Positions 17,405 through 25,077 of a DNA stretch of 64,000 nt are shown in pieces. Origin of the DNA: Pseudodesulfovibrio pelocollis (GTDB lineage Bacteria > Desulfobacterota > Desulfovibrionia > Desulfovibrionales > Desulfovibrionaceae); the NCBI RefSeq assembly GCF_030282845.1, contig NZ_JASTWE010000002.1:62001-126000 (forward strand). Reading direction: 5' to 3'. The position numbers were made by a program, and so were the translations under genes. Within the stretch, counting starts at the first letter, position 1. The number at the start of each line of letters is the position of its first letter. Below the pieces are notes generated by a model, which worked only from the letters and a program-made list of their open reading frames with translations, was not told the origin of the DNA and did not search any database.

Positions 17405-17689
17405 CTAGCTCAGATTTTCCAGAACAACGCCCTGACACCCCTTGTCCAGGGCGGCAGCAAAGGCTTCATCAAGGCAGAACAATTCTGTCGGCGCGCTGTA
17501 GTAGAACAGGTTGTTTTTCTCACACCACGATTTGAAGGCCTCGGCTCCCTCGGACCAATCGGCGCCACGGCCGAAGAACGCGGCTTCCAGCTCCGGGGTG
17601 AAACCGGAAATGTAGATTTCGATGTCCCGGTGCTGGAATAGCCCGAATTTGTGCCCGTCTATCTTGATGACGCTTTCCTTGGTTGCCAT
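17405..17689 (-). CDS. Hypothetical protein
   Basis: A 94-residue protein, MATKESVIKIDGHKFGLFQ, with an AAGGAGAGAAAGCGC leader and a TTAAAATAA -10-like box upstream. A Trp-rich central helix is present. No family recognised. It heads the 16-17 kb leftward operon. Confidence 0.6.
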   Translation of the reverse strand: MATKESVIKIDGHKFGLFQHRDIEIYISGFTPELEAAFFGRGADWSEGAEAFKSWCEKNNLFYYSAPTELFCLDEAFAAALDKGCQGVVLENLS

Positions 17690-17804
17690 GCGCTTTCTCT
17701 CCTTGGCGTCTGCCGGATTGGTTGTAGTCCCGGCCCCTTATTTTAACATTTCTCAATGCACAGAGGAAAGGAAAAGAAAGAGAATGGCTGGAAAAACAAA
17801 AGAA

Positions 17805-17829
17805 ACACCCCGCCCGAAGGCAGGGTGCT
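17805..17829 (-). terminator. Terminator of the 18-19 kb leftward operon
   Basis: Stem CACCCCGCC/GGCAGGGTG with a CGAA loop. On the minus strand it is followed by a T-rich tract (TTTCTTTTGTTTTT). It lies just past the stop at 17860. Confidence 0.75.
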
Positions 17830-17859
17830 TCTTTATTACCGGGGGTCTTTTCTACTGGA

Positions 17860-18246
17860 TTATCCGAAGGCGAGAAGTGCTTGGCCGGATTTCATGCGGC
17901 ACTGCTTGCGCCAAGTGATTGCCTCCGGGTATTCAGTATCCGTGAGAAGGTTGAGGATACGGCTCGGGCAGTCGTAGTAGAAAGGTCCGACTGTCTCATC
18001 CATGACTTTGTAGAGGAAGTTCAGGCGACCATCCTGGGTCCACTCATAGAGCACGAGGACTGCGAAAACCTCGCCCGGATTCTTGTCGTTGCTCACGGCG
18101 ATGTAGTAGACGCCTTTTTTGCCACGGCTCCCCTTCTCGGGGACGTCGGACCATCCGTGCATGGTGAATCCTCTGCCCACGATCCAGCTCTTGATGAACT
18201 GCTCGTCGTTCTCGAAGTCATGGCGTTGAGTGTGAGTCCAACCCAT
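17860..18246 (-). CDS. Hypothetical protein of a phage/plasmid family
   Basis: A 128-residue protein, MGWTHTQRHDFENDEQFIKSW onwards. The MGWTHT start and the strand pattern (GVYYIAVSN...VFAVLVLYEW) resemble small phage proteins I have seen as DUF6927-like; this is not firm. Starts 2 bp after the upstream stop. Confidence 0.6.
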   Translation of the reverse strand: MGWTHTQRHDFENDEQFIKSWIVGRGFTMHGWSDVPEKGSRGKKGVYYIAVSNDKNPGEVFAVLVLYEWTQDGRLNFLYKVMDETVGPFYYDCPSRILNLLTDTEYPEAITWRKQCRMKSGQALLAFG

Positions 18247-18248
18247 GG

Positions 18249-18602
18249 CTACTTTCCCCCCTTGCTGAACATTGCATCAATCTGCTCATCGGCCTCGATG
18301 CGCCTCAAGATTTCTTCTTTTGGAACATACTGAGCATTCATCGACGAATACGAATCGCCATACGGCAGGTGGATCAGGATCGCTTTGCCGGTGGGCGTGT
18401 CCGCATACATGTACATGGCATAGCCATCGGCAACCGGCTCTTTGTAGATGCGCCCGGTGTTCTCGCCGGTGTAGCCAGCGTCTTTCAGGAATTGAAGCAG
18501 TTGAGTCTTGTGTTCTTCTTCGGCCTTGGAATAGCCCTCCGCAAAATACTTGGAGTAGTCATACGTGAACTCGAGCGAGGCGGGACAGGAGTATATCTTC
18601 AT
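18249..18602 (-). CDS. Hypothetical protein
   Basis: A 117-residue protein, MKIYSCPASLEFTYDYSKYF onwards, with many Tyr residues and a C-terminal helix. No recognised domain. It sits 1 bp from the upstream gene, in one operon with 17860 and 18604. Confidence 0.6.
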   Translation of the reverse strand: MKIYSCPASLEFTYDYSKYFAEGYSKAEEEHKTQLLQFLKDAGYTGENTGRIYKEPVADGYAMYMYADTPTGKAILIHLPYGDSYSSMNAQYVPKEEILRRIEADEQIDAMFSKGGK

Positions 18603-18603
18603 C

Positions 18604-19023
18604 TTAGGCCTCCCCTTCCACGGTTTCGACCTGGAAGTCTTTCGCGCAAAGGCCGTTCACTGCCGCGCCCAGGTTGTGAAGGGCGTTGAGGATGCACACC
18701 TTCTGCGAGTCCTCGCACTTGTCACCCTTGTCCGGCATGAGCCCGTTCACCAAGGCCAGCATGCCATCGATGGAGCCCTGCAAATTGGCGCGCAACGTGT
18801 CCTCGGGATCAGCCATGGACACGTTGCCGTTTTCGTCGTGCGCCAGCAGGGGGATGATCTCGGAAGGCGTGTGGGTCACGATCCTCAAAGACTCGCCCTT
18901 GTGCGGCTCGAAATTGATGCCCAGGGCTTCCACAATTTCGTCTTCGGCGGGAAACCAATCAGCCATGAACAGAAAAGCATCAGCGCCCCACCCGTGTTCG
19001 TGCATCGCGACATAGGTACTCAT
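18604..19023 (-). CDS. Hypothetical protein, paralogue of the 23168 gene
   Basis: A 139-residue protein started at ATG 19021-19023 behind AAGGAGAGAAACA. The segment EIVEALGINFEPHKGESLRI and the C-terminal ILNALHNLGAAVN helix align with KDVVEALGIDFEPHKGESITI and MLNALTELQKNVN of the plus-strand 23168 gene, so the two are paralogues. The promoter is an extended -10 (TGCTATAAT) on the minus strand near 19075. Function unknown. Confidence 0.7.
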   Translation of the reverse strand: MSTYVAMHEHGWGADAFLFMADWFPAEDEIVEALGINFEPHKGESLRIVTHTPSEIIPLLAHDENGNVSMADPEDTLRANLQGSIDGMLALVNGLMPDKGDKCEDSQKVCILNALHNLGAAVNGLCAKDFQVETVEGEA

Positions 19024-19120
19024 TGTTTCTCTCCTTGATACTTGGTTATTGAGGCCATGCGGCCCCTCATAATTATAGCAGTTTTCAAGGATTGAGAGAA
19101 CAAAATCAGCGGGAAATGAC

Positions 19121-19155
19121 ATAAAAAAAGGCTCATGCTTTCAAAGCATGAGCCT
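19121..19155 (-). terminator. Strong terminator of the 19-20.7 kb operon
   Basis: A 12-bp perfect stem (AGGCTCATGCTT/AAGCATGAGCCT) with a 3-nt loop is followed by T7 on the minus strand. Confidence 0.85.
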
Positions 19156-19179
19156 ACAAAATGGCAAAACAATCACTCG

Positions 19180-19494
19180 CTACGGCAGACCTTGCAGAAT
19201 CATCGCGCAATGCGTCTCGTTGTGGCCTTTTGCCCACTCAAAAGAATAGTCGAAAGCTCCCCTGAAAGAGTCAAAACGGTCCAGCGGGCGTGGGAAACCA
19301 TTCTCACAGTAGGTAACAACGTATTTACCCCGCCTCTGCGAGTCCTGGGACACGATTATGGCGTACTCGTCCATGCCGGTTTGCGGGATCTGGTTTTCCA
19401 GGTCGACGCAACTGTGATTCTCCAGAAAGAGAAAAGCTACCCTTCCTATCTTTTTGAAGCTATGACCTGGAACAGCCGGGCAATGCTTTACCAT
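19180..19494 (-). CDS. Hypothetical protein
   Basis: A 104-residue protein started at ATG 19492-19494 (MVKHCPAVPGHSF). The start overlaps the TAA of the upstream gene by 7 bp, indicating coupling. Unrecognised. Confidence 0.55.
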   Translation of the reverse strand: MVKHCPAVPGHSFKKIGRVAFLFLENHSCVDLENQIPQTGMDEYAIIVSQDSQRRGKYVVTYCENGFPRPLDRFDSFRGAFDYSFEWAKGHNETHCAMILQGLP

Positions 19495-19847
19495 GGGTCT
19501 TCCTCGTCCAGTTCGCGGTATTCGTGCTCCAGAAATTCCGGAGCAAATTGAGTCACAGGACAACCGTAGACCAAGAGGCCACGGATAAACCCGTCCTGGA
19601 ACTGAGCGCGAGTCATCTTCACGCGCCAAACAATGAAGTCACAATCGTATCCCCCGGCGGAAAGACCCCCATGAGAAACATACCGCTTGCGCTGCTCAAA
19701 GGACACTTCAACGGCCTGGGGCGTGGAGCCGCGAGCAATCCACTGCCGGTACTTCCAATGCTCTTCCAAAAATTCGAGGAAAAGCCTCTTTAATATTGCG
19801 GAGAGCCCATCTTTTGGCTCGCTCCACACGATCTTCTGGTTCGTCAC
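19488..19847 (-). CDS. Hypothetical protein
   Basis: A 119-residue protein (MTNQKIVWSEPKDGLSAILK) with an amphipathic N-terminal helix and an acidic tail ending EEDPW. A GGAGGCAATTGTG leader gives a good ribosome site. It lies between the 294-aa gene and the coupled 104-aa gene. Confidence 0.6.
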   Translation of the reverse strand: MTNQKIVWSEPKDGLSAILKRLFLEFLEEHWKYRQWIARGSTPQAVEVSFEQRKRYVSHGGLSAGGYDCDFIVWRVKMTRAQFQDGFIRGLLVYGCPVTQFAPEFLEHEYRELDEEDPW

Positions 19848-19857
19848 AATTGCCTCC

Positions 19858-20742
19858 TTAGGCCGAGAATCCCGGCAGCAAACATTGACCTACTTCCACC
19901 ACCCGGGGCAACTCAGTCAAGCCGTTGAAGAGCCTGGAACGCTTCCTGGCCTTGGCCAGCTCGTTCCGAACTATCCGGCCGCGTTGCATGGGGTACTCGA
20001 AGGAAGGACGCTCATGAACGGCAAGGATTGCGTCCACAAGCGCATTGATCCGCATAGTTTTGTACCGGGGGACACCCCTGACCATGGCAAGCCCACGCAA
20101 GGAGCGGTTGTTCATCCCTTCAAGCTCTTCTCTGGAAAAGCGCCAGTACAAGTTGTCGATGCGCGTAATCTTGAATCTGGAAATCGTCTCCTTGACCTTT
20201 TCAATGGCTTCATCCCGGTTCTGGGCTATCTGGTAAAGTGCGCCGTCCTCGATGGCCGGCCAGAAGGCCGTCCAACAATCCTGCCACTTGCCGTTGTAAC
20301 TCCACTGGACTGCAACGGTCACGCCGGACACCTCATGGACGTTGGTCAGGAGACGGCCATTGACGGGATGGTAGACCGGCTCACTCTGGGGGAGCCCTTC
20401 AAGACTGATCGGGTGATACATGGGGGCGGAGAGGTCGAAAGCCAATGCCTCCTCGATGAGCTGGCTCCAGTCTTCTCCATGCACGTATTCACCCTTCAGA
20501 AAGCGGAAGCACTCGCAGGAAATATGCGAAATCAGGTCACGAAGGTTCATGAGGAATCCAGCATCCCGCGTATCGAGATTTTTGGTGTCATTGACGCCAT
20601 ACCCACGCAAGACAGCCCTCACCTCCTCCACACGACTGAAAATGCGCGCATGATACCTTTCCGGCACCAGAAGGGCCACTTCCTCAAGCGGAGTCGTGTA
20701 CCAATTGACGCCGTAGTGTTGTTCGTATCCGATTCTGGACAT
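19858..20742 (-). CDS. Hypothetical protein with SAP/Rho-N-like segment
   Basis: A 294-residue protein started at ATG 20740-20742 (MSRIGYEQHYGVNWY) behind GGAGAGAACAGC; the longer frame upstream overlaps the promoter. Near residues 215-245, REELEGMNNRSLRGLAMVRG followed by a helix has the helix-turn-helix spacing of SAP or Rho-N nucleic-acid-binding motifs. The rest is unrecognised. An extended -10 TGTTATAAT precedes it near 20794 on the minus strand. Confidence 0.65.
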   Translation of the reverse strand: MSRIGYEQHYGVNWYTTPLEEVALLVPERYHARIFSRVEEVRAVLRGYGVNDTKNLDTRDAGFLMNLRDLISHISCECFRFLKGEYVHGEDWSQLIEEALAFDLSAPMYHPISLEGLPQSEPVYHPVNGRLLTNVHEVSGVTVAVQWSYNGKWQDCWTAFWPAIEDGALYQIAQNRDEAIEKVKETISRFKITRIDNLYWRFSREELEGMNNRSLRGLAMVRGVPRYKTMRINALVDAILAVHERPSFEYPMQRGRIVRNELAKARKRSRLFNGLTELPRVVEVGQCLLPGFSA

Positions 20743-20864
20743 GCTGTTCTCTCCAAAAAACGGTTGTCGCGGTGACACTTCCCGCAACGAAATTATAACA
20801 TTCCCAGGAGAGTACAGGGACAAAAAAATACGAAAAAGCCTCATAAAGAGGCTTGGAAGGATGG

Positions 20865-21275
20865 TTATTCTCTGTCGTAGTAATCGTTGGAGGCCCGGAT
20901 ATCCTTTTCGAACTGCAACATCTTCGCATATTCGGGAGAGGTTTTGAATTTCTCTATTACCAAGGCCAGAGCTTCATCCCCCATATCCAAGAGGGGCATC
21001 ATTCTGTTCAACAGAGCAACCATATCAGGCCAAACCTCAACCGTTTTCACGACGGGAACGATATGTGTATAGCCTTCATCGTCCTTAAACTGTTCCTCAC
21101 CCACCTCCACCTGATCGTAGGCGGCGTCCTCCACAGCGTCTACGGCGCGTTGAAGAAAGCTCCTCGCTTCTGCTAAAGCCTCTTCCCAAGTAATTCCCTC
21201 CTCGTTCAAATCAGTACCGAGCCACGACAAGGCTTCTTCAATGTACGCGGAAATACCAATAAAATCGGAATACAT
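20865..21275 (-). CDS. Hypothetical acidic protein
   Basis: A 136-residue, strongly acidic helical protein started at ATG 21273-21275 (MYSDFIGISAYIEEALSWLG) behind TAGGAGGGAG. Lies 10 bp downstream of the plasmid-related gene. No motif recognised. Confidence 0.65.
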   Translation of the reverse strand: MYSDFIGISAYIEEALSWLGTDLNEEGITWEEALAEARSFLQRAVDAVEDAAYDQVEVGEEQFKDDEGYTHIVPVVKTVEVWPDMVALLNRMMPLLDMGDEALALVIEKFKTSPEYAKMLQFEKDIRASNDYYDRE

Positions 21276-21285
21276 GCTCTCCCTC

Positions 21286-21624
21286 CTAATATTCAGAAGC
21301 AAACATGATGGTGGTGTAAGACCGATCGCGCTCAGTGATGATCCAGACTTTTTCGTAGTCTTTGGATTCATAGGCGCTCATGATTCGCTCGTTGTCGAGG
21401 AGGTCCTGGATATTCCGATCCGCGTCTTCCTCGGCCACGTCGCCCCAATCCCCATGCCGGTGTCTCTCCAGGCAGCGAAGAATGTATTTTTTGAACTCGA
21501 TATGCTGCGGTTCGAATTCGTTCCGTCCAACGCCGATGTCGAAGGCAACGCCCTGGCTGACCGTGACCTTCCCCAACTTCAGGGGAAGGATGTTGTTGAG
21601 GACGGGCTTTTTTTCCTGATCCAT
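21286..21624 (-). CDS. Plasmid-related small protein (family often misnamed type I restriction subunit)
   Basis: A 112-residue protein. The core HRHGDWGDVAEEDADRNIQD..., ERIMSAYES, KVWIITERDRSYTTIM matches a small family common on plasmids and integrative elements (H-x-x-GDWG, SAY, W-ITE-DRS-TT). Members are sometimes annotated as a type I restriction enzyme subunit, for which there is no visible support. Function unknown. An AAGGAGAGAGGC leader and TAAAATT box precede it. Confidence 0.75.
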   Translation of the reverse strand: MDQEKKPVLNNILPLKLGKVTVSQGVAFDIGVGRNEFEPQHIEFKKYILRCLERHRHGDWGDVAEEDADRNIQDLLDNERIMSAYESKDYEKVWIITERDRSYTTIMFASEY

Positions 21625-21956
21625 GCCTCTCTCCTTGATTGGTTACTTGGGTACACCCCCCGCAACGGAATTTTAGCACAGAACAGTGCCTAACTGCTAG
21701 GTTTTATCCCCAAAAGACAAAATCAAAAACACCGCCAGGAGCCGAACGGCGAGCTATCGCACCTGGCTTGCCACGGTGCCCCGGCCATGCGGCCCGAGCC
21801 CCGGCCCAACGGCCATGAGTGAAGGGAGTAGAGAGTCTTTCCCCGTCCCGAAGGGCGGGGAAATAGACCCTCTTCTCCTCTTGGTCTTCACCCCCCAGAA
21901 AGCGGATTACACCGATGGACAGGCAGCGCCGTTTGAGGACTGGCCTCCGAGCTTGG
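21625..21956. other. Hairpin-rich intergenic region
   Basis: About 330 bp without a gene. On the minus strand it contains a hairpin with a TTCG loop (about 21831-21871) and then two GC-rich hairpins ending in a T5 stretch at about 21725. These may terminate the ParB-like transcript or form a small structured RNA. Confidence 0.45.
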
Positions 21957-22474
21957 TCAGGATATGATGTGAAAGGTGAAGCCCAGAGCCTCAAGACGGG
22001 CAGGCATTTCAGGAAAAGCAGGGAGAGGAAAGGAAATATCCACAACCCCTCTTTCAAAATTTACAGAAGAAGACACATACCATTTCTCGCGGAGCCGAAT
22101 TGCAGAGTACTTTACAATGGCCAGCTCGTAATCCGGCACCTCAACTCGAACCCGGATACGAGAAAGATTGAGAACCCTGGCAGCAACAACCCTATGATTT
22201 CCATCAGTTCCTACCTGAAATTTGCCGTTGACCTTGTTGACGTAGACTCCGCTCAATTTTGTCCCTGGAGCCTGCCATTGGCCGCGTAGTAGTCAAGGAT
22301 GCGGCGAACACGGTTCAACCGGATGTCCTGCCGATTCGTGGAGATATTGCGCGGAGACACGTTGGCCCAATGCAGAGTCGAAGTCTCGATGCAGGCGGGG
22401 GCAGGCATGAACAGTTCGAACGGCTGAAAAGCACCCGCAATCTCGGCACGGATTGCATCATCTGAAATCATCAC
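21957..22474 (-). pseudogene. ParB-like protein, frameshifted paralogue of 32671
   Basis: Two leftward frames together reproduce the intact 171-aa protein at 32671. Residues 1-73 (MMISDDAIRAEIAGAFQPFELFM...RRILDYYAANGRLQGQN) end at TGA 22253-22255, and the rest (VYVNKVNGKFQVGTDGNHRVVAARVLNL...) continues in the -1 frame from about 22256. The ParB-like box is GNHRVVAARVL. The second frame has only a TTG at the junction and no ribosome site, so a single-base indel is the simplest reading. The junction CAAAATTGA is not a canonical slippery heptamer, but recoding is not excluded. Confidence 0.75.
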
Positions 22475-22542
22475 ATCCTCTCCTGCCCTCTCATACGAAA
22501 GATCGCTCGAAAATTTCGACTACGCGACCAAATCAAAAAGGG

Positions 22543-22579
22543 AAAGCTCACGCGGGAAAATGTCCCGCGTGAGCTTTTT
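22543..22579 (-). terminator. Bidirectional terminator next to mucR
   Basis: A 15-bp perfect stem (AAAGCTCACGCGGGA/TCCCGCGTGAGCTTT), loop AAATG, with T-rich tracts on both sides. It ends the mucR transcript leftwards. Confidence 0.8.
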
Positions 22580-22598
22580 GTTTGTTTGTGAGAGACAG

Positions 22599-22994
22599 CT
22601 ATTTTTTCTGGCGCTTGACCTTTTTCCACAACTCCATCTCATTCATCTTCTTGCGACGATCCCGCTGCAGGGATTTGCAGACCAGGGGGAGTTTCTTCTT
22701 GTAGCCGAACTTCTCCCGGTATTCTTCGGGGGTGAGGTCGTGGGTGGCCAGATGCTTCTTGGCCAGGATCTTGAAGGACTTTCCGCACACGCAACAGATG
22801 ATGGTTTTTTCGCGGATTGCCTTCTTCGGGTCCACGCTCGCTTCATCATCGCCGCCGACTTCACCGCCCTCCGCAACAGCTTTGATGCCCGAAGCCAGTT
22901 TTTGGACCATGGAGGTCAGTTCTTCTTCAGCCATGGTCCTGACACCGGCCTGCGCTTTGACTATTTCAAGCGCTTCCTTCAGATACTCATCCAT
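22599..22994 (-). CDS. MucR/Ros-family zinc-finger transcriptional regulator
   Basis: A 131-residue protein. The N-terminus is helical, and the C-terminal half is the MucR/Ros fold: ICCVCGKSFKILAKKHLATH gives the C-x2-C...H-x3-H zinc site, followed by DLTPEEYREKFGYKKKLPLVC. This family represses AT-rich and mobile promoters and is typical of Alpha- and Deltaproteobacteria. It sits at the divergence point between the leftward and rightward small-gene blocks, so it is a candidate regulator of them (inference). Confidence 0.9.
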   Translation of the reverse strand: MDEYLKEALEIVKAQAGVRTMAEEELTSMVQKLASGIKAVAEGGEVGGDDEASVDPKKAIREKTIICCVCGKSFKILAKKHLATHDLTPEEYREKFGYKKKLPLVCKSLQRDRRKKMNEMELWKKVKRQKK

Positions 22995-23114
22995 ATCATA
23001 GCTCCTTGTTTTACATAAACAGAGTTACACGTTCAATGAACGACATAAATACCAAACCAAACCCTATTGTCAAATACATTCCACAAACACTCCCTCTCCC
23101 TCTGCAAACCGTGA

Positions 23115-23120
23115 TATAAT
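23115..23120 (+). promoter_or_regulatory. -10 element of the 23 kb rightward operon
   Basis: GATATAAT lies about 48 bp upstream of the first start, the same type of -10 found ahead of many genes in this window. Confidence 0.5.
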
Positions 23121-23167
23121 CATGTGACCTTAAACAACATAAAAACACCAGCCACAAGGAGAAACAT

Positions 23168-23569
23168 ATGATTTCCTACGCCGAAACCCAGACCTACATA
23201 ATCACCCATGAACACCAGAACGGCGTCGATGTGTATACGGTCAGGTGCAGATGGTATCCCGAATGGAAAGATGTGGTGGAAGCCCTGGGCATCGATTTTG
23301 AGCCGCACAAGGGCGAATCCATCACCATCGACAGTTACGAGGAGTTCGGCGCTGTCCCCAGTATGATCCGCACGGAAGATGGTGAGGTGGAGGTGGTGGA
23401 TGAAGGCTTTCAGGACCGCCTGAACGTCTTCATCGACATCATGCGGCGTGAAGTGAATGAACGAGTCAAGGGCCAAAGCAACAAGAAGGCCAGCATGCTG
23501 AACGCCCTGACCGAGCTTCAGAAGAACGTCAACGCCATCGGTACCTCCGACCTCAAGGATGCAGGCTGA
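23168..23569 (+). CDS. Hypothetical protein, paralogue of the 18604 gene
   Basis: A 133-residue protein behind AAGGAGAAACAT. It shares VEALGIDFEPHKGESITI and a C-terminal LNAL helix with the leftward 18604 gene, so they are paralogues on opposite strands. The last base of its stop is the first base of the next start (TGATG). Confidence 0.7.
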   Translation: MISYAETQTYIITHEHQNGVDVYTVRCRWYPEWKDVVEALGIDFEPHKGESITIDSYEEFGAVPSMIRTEDGEVEVVDEGFQDRLNVFIDIMRREVNERVKGQSNKKASMLNALTELQKNVNAIGTSDLKDAG

Positions 23570-23991
23570 TGAAGACACTGTTTTGCGGCTTACTGCTTGT
23601 GTCCTTTCTGGGCGTGATCGGGTGCAGTTCTGCCCACAAATCCATCGTGGGGGCATCCCTGACTCTGGACGCCTCTCCGAATAAGTATTTGTGGGTTGTG
23701 AAGGAAGACATGTCCTACCGTGTGGGAAACATTATTTCCTTTGTTCGCTCAAACCAGGTGTACCGCTACACCAACATCTCTGACAAATTGGTGTTCATTA
23801 AGGTTGGTGATGGACACAGCTACAGACCAGTAGAGTCTTTTTCTCCGGGCCAGACTTTGGCTTTTGACCACGCATCGGAAGATGTTGTTGCCTTTCTGGC
23901 TTTGGATGGCTCAAAGACGGGGGTGTTAAAGTTTTGTCTTTGGGATGAGTCTTTTGTCCGCGCCTTCTCAAAGGAAAGTGGTTTGCCGTAA
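23569..23991 (+). CDS. Putative lipoprotein
   Basis: A 140-residue protein with a lipoprotein signal: MKTLFCGLLLVSFLGVIGC, lipobox V-I-G-C with Cys19. The mature part is beta-rich (YRVGNIISFVRSNQVYRYTN). Coupled to the upstream gene. Expected on the periplasmic side of a membrane; role unknown. Confidence 0.75.
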   Translation: MKTLFCGLLLVSFLGVIGCSSAHKSIVGASLTLDASPNKYLWVVKEDMSYRVGNIISFVRSNQVYRYTNISDKLVFIKVGDGHSYRPVESFSPGQTLAFDHASEDVVAFLALDGSKTGVLKFCLWDESFVRAFSKESGLP

Positions 23992-24010
23992 GGCTTTTGC
24001 ATGATATAAT
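23983..24010 (+). promoter_or_regulatory. Promoter for the 24.0 kb small-gene operon
   Basis: TTGCCG, 16 bp, TATAAT at 24005-24010. The next start is 23 bp downstream behind AGGAGG. Confidence 0.55.
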
Positions 24011-24032
24011 TGTGTGAACAGGAGGCATAAAA

Positions 24033-24197
24033 ATGTTCAAATACAATAAAAAAATATGTGTGACCATCTCCGCAATATGCCTCTTTTTGTGTGCGAGTCA
24101 GCTCTACTCAGCCTGGGGGACTGATTGCGCGTGGGGATGGGTTTCGGCCTGCATAGGATGGCTCTCGGCTACCCTCAATGAGGCTGAATTATGGTGA
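24033..24197 (+). CDS. Small exported peptide
   Basis: A 54-residue gene missed by length filters. ATG 24033 follows a perfect AGGAGG. The N-terminus (MFKYNKKICVTISAICLFLC) is a positively charged start with a hydrophobic core, likely a signal peptide cleaved near SAWG. The rest is tryptophan-rich and ends NEAELW. Its last codons overlap the start of the 81-aa gene by 7 bp (ATGGTGA), so they are translationally coupled. Confidence 0.6.
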   Translation: MFKYNKKICVTISAICLFLCASQLYSAWGTDCAWGWVSACIGWLSATLNEAELW

Positions 24198-24436
24198 GCA
24201 CCATCCCAAAAAGCAAAACCCTCCACGAGGGAGACAAAATACGGGTGAAGATCAACGATCCGTCCAACCGTTTCACAATAGGCGACACCGGGACACTCCT
24301 GCCCAACGATTCCGCGAAATACGACTACAAAGCAGATTTGGGCGCGATAGCCAAACCCACTCCCCTGGACATAATCAGCGGTGGCCGGAACATAATCTAT
24401 TTTTACGAAAACGAAATCGAAGCCGTAAAGTCTTGA
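24191..24436 (+). CDS. Stand-alone SH3-like domain protein
   Basis: An 81-residue protein (IRVKINDPSNRFTIGDTGT..., SAKYDYKADLG, RNIIYFYENEIEA). It is almost entirely the domain found fused at the C-terminus of the 299-aa protein encoded at 16493. The spacing of glycines fits a KOW/SH3-type barrel. Function unknown; it may be an adaptor. Confidence 0.65.
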   Translation: MVSTIPKSKTLHEGDKIRVKINDPSNRFTIGDTGTLLPNDSAKYDYKADLGAIAKPTPLDIISGGRNIIYFYENEIEAVKS

Positions 24437-24459
24437 ACGCAATCAAGGAGGCGAACCTC

Positions 24460-24753
24460 ATGCACACCCCCTCATACACAATTCCGACACGCCCCTGCCC
24501 CACAAGCTGCCCTTTTTGTGAAAGCCAAGATTGTGCTGTGTGTAATGAAAGCGAACAATTTGTCCGCCACTTCATGCATGGCCCCGTGGTCAAGCCCATG
24601 AGCAAGGAAGAACGCGAGTGGTGCATTGAGGAAGCGGACAGGGCGGGCGAGGGATCCTACCCTCGTGAGGAAACAGAACATCTCAACGACAAAGACCTGG
24701 CTTGGGCCACCTATAGGGCTTGGTGCGAATATGTCCGGTCTAACTGCCTTTAG
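24460..24753 (+). CDS. Small cysteine-rich hypothetical protein
   Basis: A 97-residue protein started at ATG 24460 behind AAGGAGG. The N-terminal PCPTSCPFCESQDCAVC has five clustered cysteines in CxxxCxxC-type spacing, likely metal-binding. The remainder is charged and helical. Confidence 0.65.
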   Translation: MHTPSYTIPTRPCPTSCPFCESQDCAVCNESEQFVRHFMHGPVVKPMSKEEREWCIEEADRAGEGSYPREETEHLNDKDLAWATYRAWCEYVRSNCL

Positions 24754-24793
24754 GATTGATTTTCCAAATAGACATTTAAAAAGGACGATCTGA

Positions 24794-25036
24794 ATGACTA
24801 ATATAATTACCCTCAAGTGCTGGTCTTGCGGCAAGAAACAGGTCGTGGAATCTCCCAAACCGCAACTCGGAGTGGATTTGGCAAAAGCAGCGCTTTCTGC
24901 TGGCATGTACCCTGTTCATGATTCACGGTATGGAAGGATGCTGGTGTTCTGCAGCGAGGAATGCATCAATGACCAAATGACCAAAGCCGGACACATTCGC
25001 TTACGCCCCAAAACCTGCGAGCGGCCATCCAACTAA
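24794..25036 (+). CDS. Small zinc-ribbon-like protein
   Basis: An 80-residue protein with CWSCGKK near the N-terminus and FCSEECIND near residue 53, an arrangement like treble-clef or MYND-like zinc knuckles. No specific family. Confidence 0.6.
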   Translation: MTNIITLKCWSCGKKQVVESPKPQLGVDLAKAALSAGMYPVHDSRYGRMLVFCSEECINDQMTKAGHIRLRPKTCERPSN

Positions 25037-25077
25037 CACCCTGCGCCAATGCGACGGGGTGAGAAACGAGGTACAAG

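Noticed and set aside
21286-21624. Type I restriction-modification subunit
   Set aside because: The family is sometimes labelled this way, but the 112-residue protein has no methyltransferase, specificity or helicase motif.
22240-22275. Programmed -1 frameshift in the ParB-like gene
   Set aside because: The junction CAAAATTGA is not a canonical X-XXY-YYZ slippery site and no downstream pseudoknot is evident, so an indel is preferred.
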